Assembly (NCBI GenBank): GCA_030411725.1
Contig: MU839833.1
Coordinates: 868,001-932,000 of the forward strand
Direction of reading: 5' to 3'
Length of the DNA stretch: 64,000 nucleotides
DNA from: Echria macrotheca
Lineage: Eukaryota > Ascomycota > Sordariomycetes > Sordariales > Schizotheciaceae
Position 1 is the first letter of the stretch. The number at the start of each line of letters is the position of its first letter. Under the pieces are notes generated by a model, which was not told the origin of the DNA, searched no databases, and saw only the letters and a program-made list of their open reading frames with translations. Below, piece after piece: positions 1-11,394 of the stretch. The translations under genes were made by a program, and so were the position numbers.

Positions 1-1882
1 TTTGGGGTTCGTCGGCAGGCCAATTGTTGGGCGTTTCTGGATGGCTTTCATCACCGGTTCCGGCGACGGCGCCTTTGGGGACGGTGGAGCTTGTCTGGAA
101 GGACGAATCTCGGGTCTCGCAACTGGTTTGGGGGCGCTTGGCTGGGCAAGGGAGTCCAGAGAGGGCGGTGTCTGAGCGCGGGTCTGCTTCATCTCGGCAG
201 GTTGCACCTGGATGGGTTGGGAAACCTCCTCAACTTCGAATTCCTCCAAAGGCGTAACTGGCTGTGGGATCGGGGGCATCTGGTCTGCCGCCGGCTGCCT
301 GGGCGACCTGCGACGGATTTCTTCGACGCCTGGTGATAGCTGTGCGGCAGTAGTCGTGCCCATGCTCGCTGGCTGTAGACCGATGGGGTAGACGCTCTGC
401 TGGGATGCAACGGAAGCCACATCCTTTCTCCTAAGACTCACGCCCCGCTTCAAAACCTCTTCAGGGCTCATGCTCATCTGGGTGACTGGACGCTTGGGAA
501 CCGGCGGATCGGCTTGCATTTTTGCCCTCCTTTCTTTCTCGGCTCGTGCAGCATCTTGCAGGTCCATGGTAGCGATTTTGTTGAGTGGATTTTGCGCATC
601 GTTGTCCTGGAGGATTGGGTTGCTGATCATGACCTTGGCGACCGTGATGGACGGCGCGGGCCTGCTGCCGAACCCGAACAATCCACCCCTAACCGACGCC
701 GTCCTCTCTACCTTCTGAGTGCGATCAGAGCCTGCCATGTTGACCGGTGACGGAGCGACTGGCTCTTCCGGGATGACGCCAGGCCCAGCCATAAACGGAA
801 GCACGGCACTTCTATCGTCCCTAAGACTCGGCACCTCTCTAGGATTGATGAAGGTCGTCGAAGATCGGATCGCAGCCTCCTTGAGGTCCTCGTAGCGGCT
901 AGGAGGGTACTCGGAGTCCGAGGTCGAAATATCCCTGCTGATATTTATTCGTCGAGGCGACGGAGCCTCTGGTGCTCTCGACATCGACCCCCTATTCGAA
1001 CCCAAGCTCCCGGCGCAGCCAGTCACAATTACTAGATCTCGTTAGCAGCGCTAACAGGAAACGCAAGTGAAGACATACTGATTAAGATAGTCAAGCCGGT
1101 GGCAGGCACGGCGGTCCGCGCTACAAGCTCCACGGTCTTTATGCCAAGCAATAACGTCACGCTACTCTGGAGGGCCGTCAGTATACCGTCGATGATGCCG
1201 GTCGCTTGTTGACCTACCGCAGTCCAAATAGCAACACCCAGCAAAATCAGTTTAAGAGACAGACGCCGCGCTAATTCCGAGTCCTTGTTCAGAACACCCG
1301 TATCCGGCAGAGACGAAAAAGCCCGTGCTGTAAGAGCCAGGAGAATAACGACATCCAAAACAATGACAACGACTGCAACCGGGAAGGCGGAAGACGTCGC
1401 AACGCAGAAGGTGTCGGTCTGCGGTCTTGTGAATCCAGCAAAAACAGCGCCCGCAACAAATCGGCCCAGGACAAGGAACTGCGGGACCATGTGCATGACC
1501 GTTGGCTTGGAGCCGTCGTTCATGGCCCATACCAAGTACTGTTCGATCCAGAACCGGCCCAGTTGGTCAAACACTGTAGCGAAGATGATGCCGACCTGGC
1601 AAGGCATCGAGGACTTGGTGATATCGAGAATAACGGTAATGAAATCGATCTGAGCCCACAGGGCTGCGCTTAAGAGAAAGAGAACGAGGACCAGCCTCTG
1701 GCTGTCCCGGAAAAGTGAAGAGCCATGGCCCTTGGTGTAGAGAAAGAGGGCCGCCGACGCCGCGTTGACGACAATACCACTTAATCAAACGTCAGTAGCC
1801 ACTCCTTCGACACAGATGCTTCGCAGAATACTGACAATGTGAAGGCTGCGACGAGGCCTTGCACGGCACCCTCGACGGGCAT
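1..1882 (-). CDS. multi-pass membrane protein with long cytosolic tail (3' end outside window)
   Basis: Three exons on the minus strand: 1882-1836, 1779-1079 and 1031 to the window edge. Intron 1835-1780 (GTCAGT..TACTGAC..AAG) and intron 1078-1032 (GTATGT..GCTAAC..TAG) keep phase. The start is ATG 1882 (MPVEGAVQ). About seven hydrophobic segments fill the first 260 residues, for example around LVLVLFLLSAALW and AVVVIVLDVVILLAL. A hydrophilic Ser/Pro/Arg-rich tail of more than 330 residues follows and runs off the window with no stop. The layout resembles the uncharacterised fungal integral membrane proteins with a 7-TM core and disordered tail. I do not recognise a specific family, transport motif or catalytic motif. 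The exon structure is well supported; the function is unknown. Confidence 0.72.
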
Positions 1883-3966
1883 GATGGCGGCGGCGTCGGT
1901 CAGTCGAAGGAAACGGCCGGCGGTGGAGAAGAGAAAGCCCAGTCAATGGGAGAATACGGACAAAAAGACAAAAAGGGGGCTTTAGAAGGAACGTGTCATA
2001 GTGAAGGTATTCGCAACATGGATCGCGACATTGAGGATGTCATGAAGCCAACGCCATATCCTCCGCCACAGTGAGAATGAGCGCGTGCGGGAGAAGGTGA
2101 AGGAGAGAAGGCCAGTTGGGATGGGAGCTCCTCGAGGGCACTGGGAACACTGCAACAGACGAGCCGATCGCCGCTGGGGTCGGATGGGGGAGAAGGGGTA
2201 TCCTCCGCCAAGATCTGGGCTGTCACGCAAAGACTGGACTCCCGCAACCCATCCGGCCGCGCCATGCTTTGGGGGAGGGGACAACCGAAGGGGGGATGAT
2301 GTCCGTGGTGCGTGGCCCATGTCGGTGGGTATGCCCGCCTCACGAGTCGCCGTGTGGCACGGCGGGTCGAGCACTCAAACAGACAAGGTGCAGGGCAACG
2401 GCCAGACAGCTTCATGCCGGGGCAAGGCCTGCTTCGTGATTGGGTTCTCGCGGTGCCATGCAAGGCTGACAAGAAGAACAAGCTTTGGGAGCTGCCTCGC
2501 ACCCTGGTCTCCACACGTTTCACCCGAAACCTCCTGTGTTCCATCCTGCCGTGCGCTGCAGGAAGCGCCGACCTCGCCCATGGTCGGATGCCATCATGTT
2601 GAGAGAGATGTGAAAAAAATATTCAAGATGTTCTTGGACGTGCTGAGTTTTGTTCCTCCGTTGCTGCAAGATGATCGCCATTGTGGGATAAAAGGGGTCT
2701 TGTTCGTCTGCGAGCGGAGGAAGCCGCGCGGCGGGTGGTTGAGCTGATGCTACAGTCCAAACCCAGCTCGATACCTTGTGCCAACTGAGCGGGGAGGGGT
2801 TCATCGTCAGGATGATCGAAACAATGCGTAAGGTGACAGTCAATACGACGGCGGGCAGATGCGCCCATCGCCCACCAATCTCGATCTGCTCTATGATCCA
2901 GGACCGCCATCTGAGGGCAACAGCTTGGAGGCCGAGAGGTGCCCGGCGCGTGTCAACGATGCGAAGGGTCCATCCTGTGGTCCGGCGCCAACCGTTGCTC
3001 GTGTCGACCGCCAAAAGGAACAAAAAGGGCTTTTCGTCAATCTGCTTGTCTCATCTGGAGAGGATGACTTGCAGAAAACCGTTTCTGGTGGCGGAAGGTC
3101 GATTCTGCACACCAGTGCGTGCAGAAATTTTTTGGCGTGTCACACACAGCCTGGGGAAGCTTCCCCTGGCTGCGGCCCAAGAACCCTTCTCATTTCGGAG
3201 AAAAGCTCTCGTAACCCTAACCCCAAGAATAATCGAAAGTTGTCTGATAATTGATTGCTGATGTTTTTCATCGCTTCGCTTCTCAATCATCTGATGAAGA
3301 CACCGAAGTAATACCTGTTTACCAAGCAATTCGAAATCCGACAGTCTAAAACACGCGTTCGAGGATCACCATCAGCCGAAGAAGCCTCGCGAGCAGGGGA
3401 ATCAGCCGTAGAAGCAAAATCGAACATGGCATTGCTCAGCTCTTTCAGCCGACAAGTCTCGGAATGCCCACAAGCCGTTTGCTGCCAACTCACCGTTCGA
3501 TCGCGTAACAAAAAGACTTAGCTTTATCGCTTGGTTGGGACGATAGCTCGGTATCGGATGAAGGGGTGACAGTCAGCAGGGCCCTCCTCGCGCAACTATT
3601 CCAGCGCGTCAGTGCAGCTAGTGTCGGTAACAGGGCGCGGGGTTGAATCCTAGAACTACCTAGTCCTCCGGAGTCACCCGGCGCTGCATCGGCGCGCACC
3701 GGCCAATCAGGCCGGTCTCGGCATCCCGAGTCCTGTGGGACCACCCCGCTTCCCGGGCTCGCGCCTTCTTCGACCTATCTGTCGAAGTGATTCGGGCAGA
3801 AGCTATTTACGGACTAGAATTTGACTCATAAAGACAACGTCTACGGACACAAATTCGCATAAAAGACCAAAACCCGCGATCGAGTTCATCGCCACGGATT
3901 CTATCTTCTTATCAACCCATTATCTGTGTGTCTTGTAACCAAGTGCTAAACCATAATCGGGACAAG
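1883..3966. other. intergenic region, divergent promoters
   Basis: Gene-free spacer between two divergently transcribed genes, so it should hold both promoters and leaders. Open frames here, such as 2085-2747 on the plus strand, have the Arg/Gly/Pro/Cys-rich composition of GC-rich non-coding DNA and overlap open frames on the other strand. Two CCCTAA units lie at about 3212-3224. Nothing else supportable was seen. Confidence 0.55.
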
Positions 3967-4959
3967 ATGCCTCGACAAGACCTCGAATACCCAAGAGAGC
4001 CACACAGCACGGTTAAGCGGTACAACCACCAAGGTAAGTGCTGATAACCGGCCGACCTTGGGTCCTCAGAAAAAGATACTAACAGTCCGCCCCAGCAAAA
4101 TATGACCTCGAAACCATCCACGGCATAGTAAATGCCGCTCCCATCCTTCACATATCATTCAATGTCCCCGACAGTCCCTTCCCGGCCACTCTCCCCATGC
4201 TTGGCCACATGGGTTCTTTCGACAGACCTAGCGCGGACATAGGGGATGTTTTGGAAGTCTATCTTCACGGGCAAGTAGAAAATTACTATTATTTGTGTCT
4301 TGGCATGCACTTATATCGTCGCTAACATTTTCATTGTGATCAGCTATGTATCCTCCCGCCTCATAAACTCAGCACGGAACTCAGAAAAGGGGCTGCCAGT
4401 CACCGTCTCGGCAAGCCGTAAGGCTCCGTGTCTCCACAAATTGCATCAACTAACAATCATCACAGATATCGACGGACTCTGCCTCACCTTGACACCCAAT
4501 TCGCACAACCTCAACTACCGCAGCGCCGTGCTCTTCGGGTACGCCACGGTTGTCGACAAACTTGAGGAGAAGCTCTACGCCATGGAAGTCATCACCAATG
4601 GCATCATCCCAGACCGGTGGCGCAACACACGCACTCCGCCCAACGCGGCCGAGATGCAGAGCACGTCCATCTTGCGCGTCAAAGTCACGACAGGCAGTGG
4701 CAAGGTCCGCACCGGCTCGGCCGACCTCGACAAGAATTACGACCTCGACGACGAGGACCTCGTCAAGCGCGTCTGGACCGGCGTCATTCCCATGTACACG
4801 ACGCTTGGCGAACCGGTACCGCGGGGTGACAATCGCGTGACCGAGCTGCCTGGCTATCTAAGGGATTTTGTGAAGGAGACAAACGAGGATGCCAAGGCAT
4901 ATGCATACGATGCGATCAACGTCGAGGTTCCCAAGAAGAAGCAAGACGATGACGCCTAA
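3967..4959 (+). CDS. flavin-nucleotide-binding protein, PNPOx-like split-barrel family
   Basis: Four exons: 3967-4033, 4096-4270, 4344-4417 and 4466-4959, giving 269 aa. Introns 1 and 3 are GT-AG. Intron 2 (4271-4343) has a GC donor (GG|GCAAGT) with branch point GCTAAC and acceptor CAG, and is required for frame. The protein matches the FMN-binding split-barrel proteins related to pyridoxamine 5'-phosphate oxidase, often annotated in fungi as flavin-nucleotide-binding or 5-nitroimidazole-resistance-like. Supporting segments are the early KRYNHQAKYDLETIHGIV stretch, then NYRSAVLFGYATVV and KLYAMEVITNGIIPDRW. The family binds a flavin and is probably a reductase; the substrate is unknown. The acidic/basic C-terminus lacks a targeting signal, so a cytosolic location is inferred. 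It converges with the minus-strand gene at 5146-5712. Confidence 0.85.
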
Positions 4960-5145
4960 CTACCTATTCAATGAACATACAGCGGATATCTATGCAAGCC
5001 TCACAAGACAAGGAGAAGAGTACCAAGGCTGTTGCCCCACATTGATGTTGTGCCCCCATATATATGTCAAAGGAACGACGGCCGACATGATGAAGCTTTA
5101 ACCAACACCGAGCACATCAAGAAACCGAGACCGGCGATCGCACTG

Positions 5146-5712
5146 TCAAATGAAAGAGCCAAGAGTCGGACCCCATATAACTTTCCCGGTAGTCCGATCC
5201 GTCCGCTTATACATCTTCCGTTCCTCGTCATATGTCCAGTCCGTAAGGTCTTTTTCCTTTCCCTTTACGAAGGGAGCCATGAACTTCAAGACGTTTATAT
5301 CCCCCGCCTCAAGTACCCTGTCTGTCTCGACCTGTCTGGCTTCAGTCTCTGGGTCTTCATGGGCTGTCTGCCCATAATCGGCGCGGATGGTAGTGTTACT
5401 ATCTATGGTTTCTGACGGGGATAGCATGCCATGAGTATTCTCAGAGGGGCTTCCTGGTGCAAACCCATCAGTTTGTGTGGGTTTATCGCCGACATCTTTC
5501 CGGCCTGGCTGGTCTCTTTTCTTCTTATTCCTTCCATTATGTTTTCTTGAAGTATGCGAGGATTTTGATTTCCTTGTTTTTGTGATTTGCCTTGCTGACA
5601 TGGCTCTTGTCTTGGGTGGGCTTGATGCTTCCCCGCCCCGTTTTGTTGTCTCTGTCCGCCTCGTGCGGCTTGTGTTGGTAAGACGGGATGTCGAGGGGTA
5701 GCCAGGCATCAT
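5146..5712 (-). CDS. small basic hypothetical protein
   Basis: Single exon of 188 aa from ATG 5712 (MMPGYPST); no in-frame ATG lies between this and the upstream in-frame stop at about 5819, so 5712 is the first possible start unless an upstream exon exists. Residues 1-110 are Arg/Lys/Ser/Thr-rich and probably disordered (RKHNGRNKKKRDQPGRK). The last about 45 residues are ordered-looking, with FMAPFVKGKEKDLTDWTYDE and ending GPTLGSFI. I do not recognise the family. The 3' end lies 186 bp from the convergent flavin-binding gene. The frame is plausible rather than certain because the amino half is low complexity. Confidence 0.5.
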   Translation of the reverse strand: MMPGYPSTSRLTNTSRTRRTETTKRGGEASSPPKTRAMSARQITKTRKSKSSHTSRKHNGRNKKKRDQPGRKDVGDKPTQTDGFAPGSPSENTHGMLSPSETIDSNTTIRADYGQTAHEDPETEARQVETDRVLEAGDINVLKFMAPFVKGKEKDLTDWTYDEERKMYKRTDRTTGKVIWGPTLGSFI

Positions 5713-7742
5713 TGGATCGGGTTTGTTGTGTGCTCCGCATTCGAGGCGTTGTATTTTGGATGTTATATGACGCGGTCTTGGTTTGAGCTGGTTCAACGCG
5801 AGATTCGGCGAGACCGCTCAGTCGAGCTCCCCCTCGGTTGCAACATTTGCGCGTGATGGAAAAATTGGGTTGGGAGAGAAATGGGGTGTGTGTGGACTTG
5901 AACCGCAAAGATGGTGACGGTACCCTAATCAGGGATAAGATGAGATTGACCAGTGGGAACAGATATGAAACAGGCGTATTGCGGTGCTGGGGTCTCGGTC
6001 AGGCTCAGACAAATACTTGAGTCGTCTTGAAGACTCTCTCTTAAATGGGGAAGTGAAGGACGAAGAAATGAAGAAAGGTGAAAGGGAAACCTCGGGTCGG
6101 AAGACCGGGGGGACTTTTCAGTATTACTCCTCGCTCTTTTCTTCCGTACAGTGGATTTGGACGGGGAGACCGTCCGCTTGGCTGGGCAACTTGGCTCATG
6201 ATGACAGGCCGCCCGCCGGCTGCCACACTTCTCCTTGTTGGTCGTCATTGACCCCTATACTGCGTGGACACATGGACGTTTCCCGCGCAGGAAATGAGCT
6301 AGACTTAGCCCGCCTGGTCGGCAATCGCGCCATCACCAAAAGGATAACTCCCTGATCCGGATCCTTGATACTTCTGGACGGGCGGGGTAGATGGCCAGCC
6401 GCCGTGGCTGTCGACGGCCAATTTGGGGGCCGGCTCGCAAAGGAACAAAGCATAAAAACACTGATCGAATGGGACAAGGATGATTCAAGCAAAACCAAAA
6501 CCGACAACACTGGACAATTTTCCGTCTCTCAAAATGGAAAAGGAAAACTTCAGGCAGCCTTGGGATAGAAAGAGTACTGGGAAAGTTGAGGAAATATTGG
6601 GAAGTCGCGCCGCCGTCAAGATTGGGGAAGAGAAGAGGGGATTGCGGATGGTGGGCAGCAAAGGAGGGAACGAGCGAACGCCACAAGCCCAGGCGGGCAA
6701 GATGCAGGTAAGTATGGAAATTCCACACACCCACTTGAAGAAATCGTGCTGCAAGCCTTCCCAATTATTCTGGCGGCCTCCCTCATCGCGGCATCTCATG
6801 TCGCCCTTCTTGCCCACCATGTGTTGTCACGCGAACCATCGCCCGGCTCTCTTGCTGACAGGCCAACCCTAGGTACACCCAGGACGCCTCGCCATGTCCG
6901 GGCTTTCTAGCAGGCTTCTCTACAATACTCTGGGGCCATCGCGAGTTCTGTATGGCTCATCCACGACCCGAGGGGAGTGATTCGTCCTCGGGGCGGGTCG
7001 AACTCGGTGTAAAAGGGGCCCGGCAAAGCTCCGCCTCGAGGTGTGTGTGGATACCAACATTTCCATCTGCCTTTCCGGGCACGGTGCGATATCCACGAGC
7101 CCAAGAACAGCCCAAGGCACAGAGCTGCCGTCTCTCTGTTCTATGGGCTGGTTAGCTCTCCTCGGTGCGCGCCCCGTCGCCGACATGCGGCCCATATCAC
7201 GGCCATCAGCTTGTGGTTCTGAAGAGGGCATCAGCGTTCGACCTTTCCTCGGTCACCCACCTCATCATTTCTTCACCGCTGTTGAACAGTCGCGTTTCTT
7301 CTCCTCAAACTTTCAACGCAAACCTCTCTTTTGCAGTGATCCCCCAGGCTCGTGAACCCTTGGGCTCTGCGGTTCCCTCACACGCCCGGCATTCGACATA
7401 GACCCACCGCCCGCGAGCTCCAATCCAAGCTCAGAGACTTATTCCACGCGACCCCACGAGCTCTTCGATCCACGGATCCATCCAAAATGCAGCCAAAAGC
7501 TTTGTAGGTTTGAGAGTGGATGGCCGGCCGGTGTTATCGCCTGTTAGGAAACGAAACGGCGTCAATATCGGGCCAAGTACTCCATATAAGCTGGGTGAGG
7601 CTTTTCTCCCATATAACGCGACCGTTCCCATCGTTCCGCAGAAAGCACTAGCCAGCTGCCCGCCACCGCCCCCCGGAAGGCTGTCGCACTGTCACGGCAC
7701 TCACTCGGCAAGCCTGTTCGCTTATTACCAGCCTTGGCCCCT
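5713..7742. other. intergenic region
   Basis: Two kb between divergent orphans. No convincing coding frame was seen: many short overlapping frames on both strands, none with family motifs. A tRNA-like T-arm sequence at about 5890 on the minus strand does not fold into a full cloverleaf. It presumably carries both promoters. Confidence 0.5.
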
Positions 7743-8627
7743 ATGGACGAGCCTTCCTCGGGCACACCCGAAAGCTCTATACCAGAGACCACCAAAGAAG
7801 CCGTCCTCTTTATTGATCCAAGACTCCTCGAAAACCCCACAGTCGGTCAACAGGGCTCATCGACTCAACACTCTGGGCAGAGCCAGTGCCGCTCGCCTGC
7901 TTCCGAGATCAACCCTCCGCCGGAAGTTGGAGAGTATGACAACCAGACCCAAGACCGAGGCGGGGAACCACCAGCCTTTTTACACCCTGCCATCGATAAC
8001 AAAAACGGCGACTTGACACAACTGGGGGAGCTTCCCACGATGTCCCCGAACAACACGCAGGCATGGGCATCGGAATCGGTTTCGCGGGCCTCGGACGCGG
8101 CTGAAAGCGGGCAACAGCAGACACAGTACAAGATAGAGTCTTTCTCTCTCCGCACAAAAAAGACGATTGCTTTCACTGGGGAACCCGTCAGGGATGTCGA
8201 GCACTCATTCGCATGCCCAACCCTTCTCGACGACCTGGGCATGGAGGCCCACGAAGTACCACCTGATGTTAAAAAGCACATAATATGCACGCTAGGTCGG
8301 GTATATTCGCAGCGCTACGTTGGCATATATTTTTCTATGCCCGAATTCGGTATCTCGCACGGCGGTCCGATATACGTTTTACAACACCCGCGGCCGGCGG
8401 GCAGTCCGAGATTATATCTCGGGAAGGCGTTCATGAATGAGTATTTTTCGCCGACACGCCGGCAGCGTCTGGATGGGGGCAAGACTACTGAGGCCTCTTC
8501 TTCGGCATCGGCGCAGGGGGGGCCGAGTCAAGAGACCTCTAAGAATGGGGGTAAAAGACGCCGAGACAGTCCTGATGAAGATGGCGACGACACCGGGAGA
8601 CCCAGAAAGCTTTCGCGTACCACGTAA
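7743..8627 (+). CDS. hypothetical protein, probably nuclear
   Basis: Open frame of 294 aa from ATG 7743 (MDEPSSGTPESS). The first 130 residues are Ser/Gln/Pro-rich and likely disordered. A more ordered middle (about 130-235) contains YKIESFSLRTKKTIAF and HIICTLGRVYSQRYVGIYFS with alternating hydrophobics. The C-terminus has a bipartite basic signal (KRRR..11 residues..RPRKLSR) that would suit nuclear import. No known domain was recognised. An extra 5' exon cannot be excluded. Confidence 0.55.
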   Translation: MDEPSSGTPESSIPETTKEAVLFIDPRLLENPTVGQQGSSTQHSGQSQCRSPASEINPPPEVGEYDNQTQDRGGEPPAFLHPAIDNKNGDLTQLGELPTMSPNNTQAWASESVSRASDAAESGQQQTQYKIESFSLRTKKTIAFTGEPVRDVEHSFACPTLLDDLGMEAHEVPPDVKKHIICTLGRVYSQRYVGIYFSMPEFGISHGGPIYVLQHPRPAGSPRLYLGKAFMNEYFSPTRRQRLDGGKTTEASSSASAQGGPSQETSKNGGKRRRDSPDEDGDDTGRPRKLSRTT

Positions 8628-11212
8628 TTGAGGGGGAAGTCATCTCGAAATCCTCGCCAGGTTCCATCTTGAGACTCCAGATGAGGTTTTCCTCACGTTT
8701 GCTCGATTCGCATTCCCGAGTCGCCGGGAGGATCTCACACAGCGCCATGGGACAGGTACCGTGGTCGTCGCAATCATTCGTCCGCCAGCAGATTGCATCG
8801 TTGAGCCGCAACCGCAGACCAATCCGCGGCACGACATTCCGAGGTCCGGAGCCAGTCGGAAGCCGCCACCGCGAACTTTGGACGGGCGTTCCCCGCACGA
8901 AGCTGTGCCCCAGACCACCTTCCGTGCCGCACGACACTTCGCTTATATCGAGTTACGGTCAGGAAGAAAGGGTCAACACTACGCCACAGAACCCAGCTGG
9001 AGAGTTTGCAACGCCTCTCGCCCGCATCACAGGCTATCAAGCCGCTTCATTGCCGACGAAATCGGCCTAGCGGACTGTGGGAGCCTGCCACTTGTCAAGC
9101 AACACTTACCCGGTTTTCTAGTGTCTTCAGTCCTCGCCAGGGGTGAGACCCGTCACGCCGTAACGGCGGCCGGGAATCTGAACTGACGAGGTTTTGAAGC
9201 CTTATTTCTGCGGTTTGTGTGGCCTTGATATCTTGGAACAGGGGGGCCACTATTTCTTTCGTTTCTTCTCTTTCCCGTGTTCGAGCGATTTTCCTACACC
9301 ATTCCGTGCAGGTATTTAGAGGTTTTCCGATGAGCAGTCACCATTTCCCTTCCAAAGACAACATATATAAAAGCTCGTCGCTGTTTAGTTACACTGGGAC
9401 CAGCGCATCATTACGGCGGTGTTACTTTTGTAGATAAAATCCCTGGCACGGATATTGGGAAGAGGCGACGTCATCAAGGGCAACCTCTCATGTTACCATA
9501 CCCCCCTTTTTACCCCTGTGAGCATCTGGCGGCGGTCGGTCTTCTGCTTTCTTTTCCCCGATGCATAGCACTCGGTACCTCTTGGGCACACGGGACATTT
9601 ATATCGGAGTATTATTTGTCGTTGTCTATTCCTCCCCCTCCTGAGATTTGTATTTGTAATTGTGGAAGACCGGGAAATGGGAGGCAGACCTGAGAGATTC
9701 ACCGGGCAACCGGGCAGTCACAACTACAGAGCATCGACAGACCAGTATGTTAATACAGCTTGAAATCATTAGGTTCTTAGTTCTCGGAACATCGGCGGGC
9801 TCGGTGTGAGGCAGGACTGGCGGGTGCACCGTCGGCCCGGCACCGGCTGGCATACCCCTGAATTGGCCCTCACGCAGCTTCAAGCACCTCGCCCCCCATT
9901 CTCCCAATCCGCCCGACGAACATCTTCGTTTCTTCTGCTCTGAGAAAATTAAGTGCATGGTTTCTTCAGAAAGGGGAGGTGAAAACCAATGAATTCATCA
10001 TCATATCAGGTCTAGGCTCCGTCAGCGGCTAGACCCACTAAATCTAGCATCTCAGGGATAAGGGGGGGGCATTGAGAAACGAGTGCTGTGCTTTTAATTC
10101 GATAGAGGTAACACGAGAGTGGAGATCAGAGGTCCTGTAACCCACTGGTATTGTAAACATCTAGCGGGTACTGTGCTTAGCTTTTGCCTTTTACGACAGG
10201 GTGAATGGTGTAACCGGCCGGTTGCCGCGGAGATTCCGAGGTGGGTCCCGTGGTGGATCCCGGCGCCGGACCTGGGCCGGATCCGGGCCGCATCCCAGAA
10301 GGGCAACCAGAAATGTCCCGTGACCACCAAGGGAACCGTTTATGGGCAGTATCACCTCGGAACCCGCAACCTTGGGACCCAAGGGTGTGGGCTACATATT
10401 CGCCCACGGCTCCGAGCATGCCGGGAATGAAGCGGGCGCCCCCCTTCGGCAACCGGGTAGGTACATGTTCGAAACCTTATTTTCACGACAGTGATTAACG
10501 TACTGTGCTCTCTCAGGCCACTCACAAGTCGTTGGCTGACTCGTTTCTACCCATTGAAGAGATGGGATGTCATTGGAGATCAGCATGGAAACAGACAGAA
10601 AGGTAACCTAACAAAACACACTTTCATATTTCTCCAAAAAAAGAAAAGTCACCAATATCTGGTGCGGAAGCAACATGCTAGACACAGTGAATGGCGGCTA
10701 ACGCACGAAAGCCATGTCTCGATCGGTCGATTCTGAATAAGGAAAAGAGACAGACCCAACAAAAACCCATTTGTTAACAATCGTGTTGGGAAAGGAAATT
10801 CAGCGGCCAGGCCCCACAGGAGGCTAGACATAGGCGGCAGAAGGCAGAGAAAACCAAGAAAAAAGACACACGTCCAACTCAAGGCTGGAAGATACGCAAC
10901 TTTTCTATGCCAGACCAGAACAAAACAAGAACCATAACACCAAACATTATAAGCTCCGTCAGAGAATCATCAAAAATAGCACCCGGGAAGGAAAGACGTC
11001 ATCTGTGTATGGAGAGGAAAAGGGGAAAGACGCTGCCATGCTGTCGAGACTAGGTGTTTGACCACCTGGCATGGAAAACAGCACCTGGATTCTACACCGG
11101 GTCTGTTTTTGTGGCAAGTTCTGGCCATCGATATCTCTGTTTGTTGGATGGAAAGCACGCCGATAATAAGGAGAAGCTGTTGTGTAAGGTACCTAACCGC
11201 AAAATACCCAGG
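8628..11212. other. intergenic region, gene-free
   Basis: About 2.6 kb without a supportable gene. It contains a good TATA-like sequence at 9365-9373 but only a 67-codon frame after it (9490-9693, MLPYPPFYPCEHLAAV), which I do not call. GC-rich repeats of GGATC/GGCC type lie at 10230-10300. The frames on either strand are short and overlap each other. Confidence 0.5.
9365..9373 (+). promoter_or_regulatory. TATA-like element
   Basis: TATATAAAA sits in a locally AT-rich patch (ACATATATAAAAGC) inside a gene-poor spacer. An initiation site would be expected about 30 bp downstream. No convincing gene follows, so it may serve a non-coding RNA or be chance. Confidence 0.25.
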
Positions 11213-11373
11213 CGAGTAACCAACCGGCTTGGTCCACTTTGTGCTGCAGCCAAGATCTAGATCCAGGCGCTCGAAGGGTCTGGGAACCAGGCAAGCAAGC
11301 GCGTCTCAGAATCTCCGAGCGCCTGGATTTATATTTGATGCAACAGAAAGTGGACCAAACCGGTTGTTACTCG
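11213..11373. repeat. foldback (terminal-inverted-repeat) element, 161 bp
   Basis: Left arm 11213-11273 and right arm 11316-11373 are inverted copies. Both begin CGAGTAAC and share long matched blocks (TTGGTCCACTTT and ATCCAGGCGCTCG). Roughly 50 of 61 positions pair, with three single-base gaps, around a 42-nt loop. It could be a MITE or solo foldback element, or a hairpin RNA precursor. It lies 21 bp beyond the stop codon of the minus-strand gene at 11395-12552, so it is probably transcribed in that 3' UTR. No clear target-site duplication was seen. Confidence 0.75.
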
Positions 11374-11394
11374 CGGAAAGGTCTCTCGGTTGCA

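Noticed and set aside
2085..2747. 220-codon plus-strand frame
   Set aside because: GC-rich spacer with equally long frames on the other strand; Arg/Gly/Cys-rich composition and no motif.
5885..5965. tRNA-like sequence on the minus strand (GGTTCAAGTCC and a possible anticodon stem-loop)
   Set aside because: The acceptor stem does not pair, the T stem has a mismatch and the variable region is too long; no D arm fits.
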